Of a DNA stretch of 64,000 bases, positions 57,025-64,000 are shown piece by piece. The translations under genes and the position numbers were made by a program. The notes under the pieces are model-generated. The model worked only from the letters and a program-made list of their open reading frames with translations, did no database searches and was not told where the DNA came from. The stretch is from JAWAAW01 sp038884575 (lineage in GTDB: Archaea; Nanobdellota; Nanobdellia; Woesearchaeales; ARS49), in the NCBI GenBank assembly GCA_038884575.1, contig JAWABQ010000001.1, positions 1 through 64,000 of the forward strand, read 5' to 3'. Position 1 is the first letter of the stretch. The number at the start of each line of letters is the position of its first letter.

Positions 57025-59297
57025 TGGAGGCACAGTGCGGAGCAAGTGAGGTGGTAAGGGAGGGCGAGGATGTAATTGTCAGGATAGACTGCGAGCTGTG
57101 CCCGTTCTTCCCGTCGCTTGAAGACGACCCCAGAGTCATGGCAATGGCGATTGAAGCGCTCGCAGAGGCAGGGGCTGCCACAAAGCTCGTGCTGGTGCAA
57201 AAGCGCGATTATGAGTATGATTACAACCAGACATCAATGCTGCTTGAGATTTCAAGGCTATTCAGGCAGCTAAGCAAGGAAAGGCTTTCTGCAGGCATGC
57301 TTGCAGACCCCTTGACAAGGAGGTTTGTCGAGGGAAAATACATAGAGCTCCAAAACATAATCCACCGTTCTCTGAAATCCGACCCCCTTGGCGCCTATGT
57401 GGAGCTGGTTCGAATAGCCCGCCGGGAACGAACCCAGCTAGAGCAAGGCGCCATACCTCGAGAAGGTGTACCCTGCATCCAAACTTTCTTGGGCTTGGTT
57501 GAGACCCTGGCCAGCCGGCTTGAAAAAACCCGGCTGGTAACCTTGGCCAAGCCCGCCCTGGCGGGTTATACCATTGGGGACCGCGGGATTTACAGGCGGT
57601 TTCTTTCGCCGCTCGTAAAACCTGACTTCATGTTCACAAAGCTGCAGGCAAGCTACCCTGCAGAAGGCGAGGAAATAGGAGGGTACACAGTGGGAGGGAG
57701 CGAGGTCACCATATTCTCAATCCCCGCAACAGTACAGTACCTTTACCACCTCTCACCGCCAGAGTTCAGGCTGAATGAGGAAAAATACGAGCTGCTTGAC
57801 GCGGCAAGGAAAATACTCTCTGAGCACAAACCGAAAAGGAGCGAGTTTGTAGACCCTGAGAGGATGAGGCAAGTATTCACAAATGTGGGCTCAGACCTTC
57901 TTGAAGAGCTCGCCGGTTACCGCGGAATCAGGCTCAGGGAAAAAGAGCTTGACGAGCTCACAAAAATACTTGTTAGGTACACTGTCGGATTCGGGCTCAT
58001 TGAAGTTCTGCTTGAGGACGAGCAGGTGCAGGACATCACAATAAACAGCCCAATGGGCCGCACTCCTATGTTCATTGTACACGGGGAATATGGCGACTGC
58101 ATGACAAACATAATACCAACAGTAACAGAAGCTGAAAGCTGGGCCTCAAAGCTCAGGATGATTTCAGGAAGACCTCTTGATGAGGCAAACCCGATACTTG
58201 ACACAGAGCTTGTGCTGCCGACAGCGCGCGCAAGGGTCGCGTCAATAACCTCGCCGCTCAACCCGACAGGCCTTGCATACGCTCTAAGGAGGCACAGGGA
58301 CAAGCCATGGACCCTCCCGCTGTTCATCAAGAACAGGATGATGACCCCGCTAGCAGCAGGAATAATCAGCTTCCTTATTGACGGCTCAAGGACAATGCTT
58401 GTTGCAGGCACAAGGAGCGCAGGAAAGACATCTGTGCTCGGCTCTGTGATGGCTGAAATAATGCGCAAAGGCAGGATTGTGACGATTGAGGACACGCTTG
58501 AACTCCCTGTTGATGCGCTGAGAAAGCTCAATTACAACATCCAGAGCATGAAAGTCGCAAGCGCGCTCACAAGGGGCACAACAGAAGTGAGCGCTGACGA
58601 GGGTATAAGGACCACACTGCGCCTCGGCGATTCCTCGCTGATAGTCGGAGAGGTCAGGAGCGTTGAGGCAAAGGCTTTGTACGAGGCAATGCGCGTAGGC
58701 GCCCTCGCAAATGTTGTTGCGGGAACAATCCATGGAGACTCCCCTTATGGCGTGTTCGACAGGGTTGTAAATGACCTTGGGGTGCCAAGGACATCGTTCA
58801 AGGCAACAGATGTGATCATTGTGGCAAACCCTGTGCGCTCGCCTGACGGGCTCCACAGGTTTAGGAGGATAACACAGATTACAGAAGTGAGGAAGAAATG
58901 GGAGGAGGACCCGCTGAGAGAGAATGGGTTTGTTGATTTGATGAAGTATGACAGCAAGGAGGATGCCCTCCAGCCAAGCCGCGACCTTCTCGCAGGCGAC
59001 TGTGATGTCATCAAGGCTGTTGCAGGCTCTGTAAGGGAATGGGCGGGCAACTGGGACGCTGTCTGGGACAACATACTGCTGCGCGCAAACATTAAGCAAG
59101 AGCTGGTCAGCACTGCAGACAAGCTCAAAAAACCAGAACTGCTTGAGGCAAGCTTCACAGTCCTGGCAAATGACGAGTTCCACCGCATCAGCGAGCAGGT
59201 GAGGGATGAGGTCGGTGCGCTCGACAGCAAGAAAATATTTGCAGAATGGTCTGAATGGCTCAAGCGCGCAGCAAGGAAGCCGGTGCTTCTCCAATGA
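57024..59297 (+). CDS. Type II/IV secretion (TadA/PilB-like) ATPase
   Basis: A 757-residue motor ATPase for pilus or secretion assembly. A long N-terminal region (1-290) is typical of archaeal members. The core shows ITINSPMGRTPMFIVHGEYGDC near 338, Walker A VAGTRSAGKTSVL near 461-473, VTIEDTLELP (Asp box), GEVRSVEAKALYEAM (Walker B region) and ANVVAGTIHGDS (His box). Walker A is GTRSAGKT, with Ala in place of the usual Gly before GKT-like residues. A 230-base patch at 57365-57600 uses codons unlike the rest of the gene. It is translationally coupled to the RHH gene and to the tadC-like gene. Confidence 0.93.
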   Translation: MEAQCGASEVVREGEDVIVRIDCELCPFFPSLEDDPRVMAMAIEALAEAGAATKLVLVQKRDYEYDYNQTSMLLEISRLFRQLSKERLSAGMLADPLTRRFVEGKYIELQNIIHRSLKSDPLGAYVELVRIARRERTQLEQGAIPREGVPCIQTFLGLVETLASRLEKTRLVTLAKPALAGYTIGDRGIYRRFLSPLVKPDFMFTKLQASYPAEGEEIGGYTVGGSEVTIFSIPATVQYLYHLSPPEFRLNEEKYELLDAARKILSEHKPKRSEFVDPERMRQVFTNVGSDLLEELAGYRGIRLREKELDELTKILVRYTVGFGLIEVLLEDEQVQDITINSPMGRTPMFIVHGEYGDCMTNIIPTVTEAESWASKLRMISGRPLDEANPILDTELVLPTARARVASITSPLNPTGLAYALRRHRDKPWTLPLFIKNRMMTPLAAGIISFLIDGSRTMLVAGTRSAGKTSVLGSVMAEIMRKGRIVTIEDTLELPVDALRKLNYNIQSMKVASALTRGTTEVSADEGIRTTLRLGDSSLIVGEVRSVEAKALYEAMRVGALANVVAGTIHGDSPYGVFDRVVNDLGVPRTSFKATDVIIVANPVRSPDGLHRFRRITQITEVRKKWEEDPLRENGFVDLMKYDSKEDALQPSRDLLAGDCDVIKAVAGSVREWAGNWDAVWDNILLRANIKQELVSTADKLKKPELLEASFTVLANDEFHRISEQVRDEVGALDSKKIFAEWSEWLKRAARKPVLLQ

Positions 59298-61444
59298 GCA
59301 ATCCAACAATTCCGGCAGACCTTGTACAAAAATACAAGGAAAGGCTACAGAAGCAGCTTGAGCTTTCTGCAGTCGAGCCGCTGCCTGTTGTAAGCAGGGA
59401 ATACACTGCATTCAGGCAGGAATCAATTGCCGCACATGCGAGCCTTTATGAAAAAGGGTGCACGCTGGCAGGAAAAATCCTCAAGATACAGGTGGACCCA
59501 AAGCGAGCAGGCCAGCTGCAGGAGTCAATTGACATTGCACACCTGGGCATCACCCCTGCAAGCGTCATTGCATTCAGCACCCTGTTCCCGCTCGCATACA
59601 TGATACTTGGCTGCGTGCTCAGCCTTGCATTTGAAACCTCGCTGTTCTTCACCATATTTTTCCTTGCTTCAGGGGTTGCCCTGATGGCTGTGTTAGGCAA
59701 ATACCCTATATTCCTTGCCAACAACTGGCGCATGAAGGCAAGCAACCAGATGGTGCTCTGCATATTCTATGTTGTGACATACATGCGCCACACAAGCAAC
59801 CTTGAGCTCGCAATAGAGTTTGCATCAGAGCATTTGACCCCTCCGCTTGCCCTTGACCTGAAAAAAGTGCTCTGGGATGTTGAAACCCAGAAGTATGAGA
59901 GCGTGAAGGAAAGCCTTGAGATGTACCTTGAATCGTGGAGGAAGTGGAACAATGAGTTTGTGGAATCATTCCACCTCATCGTAAGCTCGCTTTACGAGAC
60001 ATCAGAGGACAGGAGGCTTTTGCTGCTTGACAAGTCGCTTGATGTCATACTTGAGGAGACATACGAAAGGATGCTGCACTATGCCCAGAACCTCAAAGGG
60101 CCAATCACAATGCTGCACATGCTTGGCGTAATCCTGCCCATACTCGGTCTGGTAATCCTGCCGCTTGTTGTCAGCTTCATGGGCGATGTCAAATGGTACC
60201 ACATCGCAACGCTTTACAACATAATCCTGCCTCTTGTTGTCTATGTCCTTGGCAGGAACATACTAAGCAAGCGCCCAACAGGCTACGGGGACACAGACCT
60301 TGCGGAAATAAACCCTGCGCTGAAAAAATACCGCAACATAATCATAAAGGTTGGAAAAACAGAGCTGCAAATACATCCCATATTCATCTGCGCGCTGGTT
60401 GGCGGCCTGTTCCTTTTTGCCGCGCTGCTTCCTGTAATCCTGCACGCAATCCAGCCTGACCCAAGCTATGACTTTGCCCTGCCGTTCAACTGGAAACTGC
60501 TCGAATACCGCACGCACCCAAAGACAGGCGAGATTATCGGACCGTTCGGAATGGGCGCATCGCTCCTGAGCCTTGCATTCCCGCTCACGCTGGCATTCGG
60601 GATAGGGCTTTACTTCATGCTCAGGTCCCAGAATGTAATCAAGATAAGGGAGCAGGCAAAAAAGCTTGAGGACGAGTTCGCAAGCGCATTGTTCCAGCTG
60701 GGAAACAGGCTTGGAGACGGCGTGCCTGCAGAGATCGCATTCTCAAAAGTCGCAACTGTGATGCCTGACACTGTAAGCGGGAGGTTTTTTGAGGTTGTTG
60801 CAACAAACATAGCAAAGCTGGGAATGGGAGTGAAGGATGCCTTGTTCAACCCGCGCACAGGCGCCCTTGTCTACTTCCCGAGCAACATAATCCAAAGCTC
60901 AATGAAAGTGCTTGTCGAGGGCATAAAAAAGGGACCAATAATCGCTGGGCAGGCATTGCTGAACATCTCAAGGTACATAAAGGAAATCCACAAGGTCAAT
61001 GAGCGCCTCAGGGACCTGATGGCAGACGTGATTTCAGACATGAAATCGCAAATCAGCTTCCTGACTCCGGCAATAGCAGGGATTGTTATTGCAATAACAA
61101 GCATGATAACATACATCCTTGGGAAGCTGCAAACAAGCATTGAGCTTACGGCAAGCTCAGAGCTGTCGGCGAGGATAAGCGACATCGCAGACATGTTCAG
61201 CATTGGAATCCCCACTTATTACTTCCAGCTTGTTGTCGGCGTTTATGTCTTTGAGATAATCTACATCCTCACGATAATGGCAAACGGAATTGAGAACGGC
61301 GCTGACAAGCTTCAGGAGCGCTACAGCCTTGGGAACAACCTGATAAAAAGCACAATCCTCTACTGCGGCCTCAGCTTTGTGATGATGATAATTTTCAACC
61401 TCATCGCAGGCAAGATAGTTGAAGTCAGCGGGACTTTTGGCTGA
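59294..61444 (+). CDS. TadC/GspF-like membrane assembly protein
   Basis: A protein of about 716 residues with two T2SSF domains. The first lies near 140-260 (MVLCIFYVVTYMRHTSNLELAIEFASEHL) and the second near 450-560 (FASALFQLGNRLGDGVPAEIAFSKVATVM). About nine membrane helices are visible. This is the polytopic platform protein that works with the ATPase to move pilins. The ATG overlaps the ATPase stop (ATGA at 59294-59297); an earlier in-frame ATG at 59255 lies well inside the ATPase gene. The tandem arrangement is usual in archaea. Confidence 0.92.
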   Translation: MSNPTIPADLVQKYKERLQKQLELSAVEPLPVVSREYTAFRQESIAAHASLYEKGCTLAGKILKIQVDPKRAGQLQESIDIAHLGITPASVIAFSTLFPLAYMILGCVLSLAFETSLFFTIFFLASGVALMAVLGKYPIFLANNWRMKASNQMVLCIFYVVTYMRHTSNLELAIEFASEHLTPPLALDLKKVLWDVETQKYESVKESLEMYLESWRKWNNEFVESFHLIVSSLYETSEDRRLLLLDKSLDVILEETYERMLHYAQNLKGPITMLHMLGVILPILGLVILPLVVSFMGDVKWYHIATLYNIILPLVVYVLGRNILSKRPTGYGDTDLAEINPALKKYRNIIIKVGKTELQIHPIFICALVGGLFLFAALLPVILHAIQPDPSYDFALPFNWKLLEYRTHPKTGEIIGPFGMGASLLSLAFPLTLAFGIGLYFMLRSQNVIKIREQAKKLEDEFASALFQLGNRLGDGVPAEIAFSKVATVMPDTVSGRFFEVVATNIAKLGMGVKDALFNPRTGALVYFPSNIIQSSMKVLVEGIKKGPIIAGQALLNISRYIKEIHKVNERLRDLMADVISDMKSQISFLTPAIAGIVIAITSMITYILGKLQTSIELTASSELSARISDIADMFSIGIPTYYFQLVVGVYVFEIIYILTIMANGIENGADKLQERYSLGNNLIKSTILYCGLSFVMMIIFNLIAGKIVEVSGTFG

Positions 61445-61456
61445 CAAGAAAAAATA

Positions 61457-61530
61457 TGGGAACGGCCGGATTTGAACCGACGATTCCACCGGCTTCAGCG
61501 GTGTGTTCTCCCAGGCTAAACTACGTTCCC
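61457..61530 (-). tRNA. tRNA-Phe (GAA)
   Basis: A 74-base cloverleaf: acceptor GGGAACG/CGTTCCC, D-arm GTTT/GAAC, anticodon arm CACCG-CTGAAGC-CGGTG with anticodon GAA, T-arm GTCGG-TTCAAAT-CCGGC with a T-G pair, discriminator A. There is no intron. Confidence 0.94.
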
Positions 61531-61574
61531 GTTGATAAACATTCGATAAATAAGGGCTTTAAAAGTCTTTTGCT

Positions 61575-63071
61575 TCAAATCTGGCTGAACTGCTTCTGCC
61601 CTGTATAAAGCTCGTAAATCGCGTTCTTCAAATCCTTTATCTTTACGCGCTTCTGCTCTGTTGTATCGCGGTCGCGCAGGGTCACGTCCTCATTCTTCAA
61701 AGAGTCAAAGTCAATCGTGACAGCCCATGGGCAACCAACCTCGTCCATCCTTGCATAGCGCTTTCCGATGCTTCCTGACTCATCATAGAATGCATCAAAG
61801 CACTGCAGGACTGAGTAAACCTCGCAAGCCTTTTTCTTCAGCTCTTCCTTGTTGCTCAGCAAAGGGAATACTGCAACAGTCAATGGCGCAAGCTGGGGCT
61901 TTATGCCAAGCACTATGCGCTTTTCACCGTTCTTTTCCTCCTCGCGGTAAGCATGCTCAATTGCCGCATAGAACGTCCTGTCCAGGCCTATTGAAATTTC
62001 CCAAATGTGCGGAATAATCTTTTTACCATCAGGGTAAACATATTCAAGTGCCTGCTTGCTTCCTGCTGCGTGGCCTTTTATGTCATAATCAGTGCGGTTG
62101 TTGTTTGCCACAAGCTCAACCCAGCCCAGCGAGGTTTCGACCTCAAAGTCCCAGGTTTCCTTGCTGTAGAACGGCCTTTCATCACTGCCAACCTCCCTAA
62201 ACCTCATCTTTTCCCTTGGAATGCCCAGTGATTCAAAGAAGCGCTGTGTATGCGCCATGAAGTATGCAATCATTTTCCCTGATACAACGCCCTTATCCAC
62301 CAGCGAGCGCGCAAATATTGGCTCTATTTTTTCAGAGCCAATGCGCATAACCTGTATTGGGTGGTCTTTTATTTCATCAAACCCCTCAACCTCGTTTATG
62401 GATGCAGGGTCAAAGAAAACCTCTGCCTCCATCTGCGAAAACTCAACCTGCCTTAGCAGAGTCTGGCGCGGGGAAATTTCATTCCTGAAAGACCTTCCGA
62501 CCTGCGCGATTCCCTGCGGAAGCTTGATGCGCATTGTTTTCATCAGCCTCTGCCAGTCGCAGAATATGCTCTGGCAGGTTTCTGGCCGCAAATAAGTGTC
62601 TGCCTTTGTCGAAACACCGACTTCTGTGCGGACCATCATGTTAAACCGCCTTACAGGGCTGAGAGCGCCCTTGCATTTTGGGCAGGCAAGCTTGTGGGAC
62701 TGAATTTCCTTGTCAAACTGCTCATTGCTCATTGCCTCTGGAAAATGCTCCCCTGTCGCGTCCTCGAGCAGTTTGTCTGCGCGGTGGATTGTATTGCATT
62801 TTGCGCACTGCGTGACAGGGTCGTTGAAAGAGGCAAGGTGTCCTGAGCTCTTGAAAACATCAGCAGGCATTATCTGGCAGCCGTAAATCTCAAGCATTCC
62901 GGTCTTCTGAACAAGCTCCTTTCGCCAAACATCAATGATTCTTCTTCTTATTGCCGCGCCGTAAGGGCCGAAGTCATAAAATCCTGCAGGGGCATTTGCA
63001 TAAATCTCGCTCGCGGGGAAGAATATGCCCCTGCGCAATGCCCAGTTGACAACATCATCGTATTTGCTCAT
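61575..63071 (-). CDS. glyS: Glycine--tRNA ligase
   Basis: A 498-residue class IIa dimeric GlyRS of the archaeal/eukaryal type. It starts VVNWALRRGIFFPASEIYANAPAGFYDFGPYGAAIRRRI (motif 1 region). Two Cys pairs appear (CAKCNTIH and CPKCKG), a likely zinc-binding insert. Motif 2 is GIAQVGRSFRNEISPRQTLLRQVEFSQMEAE, motif 3 lies in WEISIGLDRTFYAAIEHAY, and the C-terminal anticodon-binding domain spans about 395-498. A TTTTTAAG box near 63095-63102 fits the ATG. Confidence 0.97.
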   Translation of the reverse strand: MSKYDDVVNWALRRGIFFPASEIYANAPAGFYDFGPYGAAIRRRIIDVWRKELVQKTGMLEIYGCQIMPADVFKSSGHLASFNDPVTQCAKCNTIHRADKLLEDATGEHFPEAMSNEQFDKEIQSHKLACPKCKGALSPVRRFNMMVRTEVGVSTKADTYLRPETCQSIFCDWQRLMKTMRIKLPQGIAQVGRSFRNEISPRQTLLRQVEFSQMEAEVFFDPASINEVEGFDEIKDHPIQVMRIGSEKIEPIFARSLVDKGVVSGKMIAYFMAHTQRFFESLGIPREKMRFREVGSDERPFYSKETWDFEVETSLGWVELVANNNRTDYDIKGHAAGSKQALEYVYPDGKKIIPHIWEISIGLDRTFYAAIEHAYREEEKNGEKRIVLGIKPQLAPLTVAVFPLLSNKEELKKKACEVYSVLQCFDAFYDESGSIGKRYARMDEVGCPWAVTIDFDSLKNEDVTLRDRDTTEQKRVKIKDLKNAIYELYTGQKQFSQI

Positions 63072-63104
63072 AACCGCCTCAGGGAGAAGGGTTGCTTAAA
63101 AAGC

Positions 63105-64000
63105 TTACTTCTTCAGCCACTCAACTTCCTCATCGTCCAAGTCAAGCTCTTCTGCAAGAATCTTTTCCTGCTCCTGGTTATTCCTGATAACTACCTGAAG
63201 CGCTGGAAGGGTGTGGTGTAGTGCTGTTTTGCTTGAAGAGTGCGTTGCGTCTGCAATCTTCTGCGCTATTGCCTTGCGCTTGCTGTACTTCATGTTAGCC
63301 ATCCAAATCTTGAGCAGCCTTGATGACCGCTCATACTTTGGCGGGTTCTTTGACTTGGCATCTTTTGCAACAGCAATTCCTGCAGTAAGCAGCTCAAAAA
63401 TGTGGCTGAGGAAGCGCCAGTGCTGCTGCCTCCTTATTCTTCCGCGGAAAACATCTGCCCTGCTCAGGATGTCATAAGCCCGCACCCTGTCTTTCGGATT
63501 CTCATATTCCCTTGCAAGGTTGTGGTCAAGCCAAAGGAAAATCTCGTCAATGTCAGTGTCTGTCTGGTCAAAAGCGCCCAATGCAAGCAATGGGTCTGAG
63601 TTCTTGAAAACCTTGACCAATGCAGTCTCAATCTGCTCAAGCCTATTCCTTTCACCAAGCACAGCAAGCGAATCCTGTGTCAGCTTTCCTGAGCCCTCTG
63701 AAAGCAGCTGCAGGTCATTGATTGCAGAGCGCATGTCCCCGCCTGACCGCCTTGCTATTGCCTTGACTGCAGGCTGCTCTGCCATGACCTTTTCCTTTGA
63801 GCAAATCTCCTGAAGCACAGAAACAATTGAGTCTGCCGGCAGGGAAGGAAACTCAACAAGCACAGACTTGCTCCTCAAGGCTGAGAATTTCTTGTCCCAG
63901 GGGTCCTGCGCTGTCATTATTATTGGAAATCTTGTTTTTGCAATCAGGTCCACAAGCGCAGTGATTCCTCCCCTGTCATCCGTCCCAGAGACTCCATCAA
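63105..64000 (-). CDS. Replication factor C large subunit (partial)
   Basis: The 3' portion, about 298 residues, of the clamp-loader large subunit, which loads PCNA on DNA. The frame stays open to the window edge, so the N-terminal P-loop part is missing. Visible parts are DDRGGITALVDLIAKTRFPIIMTAQDPWDKKFSALRS, then ARRSGGDMRSAINDLQLLSEG (sensor 2 region) and the RFC helical collar (DQTDTDIDEIFLWLDHNLAREYENPKD). The C-terminus is LDLDDEEVEWLKK. GTG at 63951-63953 is internal and not the start. Confidence 0.93.
   Translation of the reverse strand, partial: DGVSGTDDRGGITALVDLIAKTRFPIIMTAQDPWDKKFSALRSKSVLVEFPSLPADSIVSVLQEICSKEKVMAEQPAVKAIARRSGGDMRSAINDLQLLSEGSGKLTQDSLAVLGERNRLEQIETALVKVFKNSDPLLALGAFDQTDTDIDEIFLWLDHNLAREYENPKDRVRAYDILSRADVFRGRIRRQQHWRFLSHIFELLTAGIAVAKDAKSKNPPKYERSSRLLKIWMANMKYSKRKAIAQKIADATHSSSKTALHHTLPALQVVIRNNQEQEKILAEELDLDDEEVEWLKK

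Noticed and set aside
56881..59297. Toxin-antitoxin reading of the RHH protein
   Set aside because: The coupled downstream gene is a 757-residue secretion ATPase with a clear family, not a toxin.
1..64000. CRISPR arrays, insertion sequences, prophage genes, rRNA
   Set aside because: No regularly spaced repeats, transposase or integrase motifs, phage structural genes or rRNA signatures were seen.

Overview
The window is one continuous stretch of archaeal chromosome with very dense coding. The gene set is archaeal throughout: GatDE, Orc1/Cdc6, the RFC large subunit, deoxyhypusine synthase, Cdc48, a COG1855-type ATPase, TrmB, translin, archaeal initiator tRNA and intron-containing tRNAs. Many genes have a TATA-like box about 26-28 bases before the start codon, which fits leaderless mRNAs; I used this to choose several starts. 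Small lineage-specific proteins, membrane proteins of unknown family and simple type IV pilus-like machinery suggest a DPANN-type archaeon (Woesearchaeota, Pacearchaeota or Diapherotrites-like). The exact lineage cannot be fixed from sequence reading alone. I see no rRNA, CRISPR array, prophage or insertion sequence.

Layout. 1-7.3 kb: glycosyltransferase, TrmB-like regulator, SMC, RNase HII, a ribosome-hibernation-like protein and a HAD phosphatase. 7.3-16.8 kb: initiator tRNA-Met, tRNA-Ser, secreted and membrane proteins, a transglutaminase-like exoprotein, a PIN-less PilT/KH ATPase, SerRS and Orc1/Cdc6. 16.8-24.3 kb: glucokinase, YjbQ, amino-acid permease, tRNA-Pro and tRNA-Val, TatD, deoxyhypusine synthase and a cation exchanger. 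24.3-35.4 kb: Cdc48, parvulin, GatD-GatE (Gln-tRNA formation), a glycosidase-like protein, TruD, adenylate kinase and Sua5. 35.4-46 kb: three tandem paralogues of unknown function, a YchF-like GTPase, a GAF-GGDEF protein, Cys-rich pilin-like proteins, a DHH phosphoesterase, a 0.5 kb structured intergenic region (candidate ncRNA), an AbrB-PhoU regulator and an Era-like GTPase operon. 46-53 kb: an Mre11-like nuclease, DedA, then gatB-gatA-gatC, tRNA-Asn, ybaK and aspS on the minus strand, which together form a complete set for tRNA-dependent asparagine formation. 53-64 kb: translin, three related membrane proteins, coiled-coil proteins, an RHH/secretion ATPase/TadC operon, tRNA-Phe, GlyRS and the RFC large subunit, which runs off the window.

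The points most worth a second look are: the Asn-tRNA gene cluster in which tRNA-Asn sits 2 bases before gatC; the same tight tRNA-to-start-codon packing at two other loci; a diguanylate cyclase with an intact GGEEF motif and RxxD inhibitory site in an archaeon; the unassigned structured RNA candidate at about 41.06-41.45 kb; and a possible surface or secretion apparatus made of pilin-like proteins, three paralogous membrane proteins, coiled-coil proteins and an ATPase/TadC motor.
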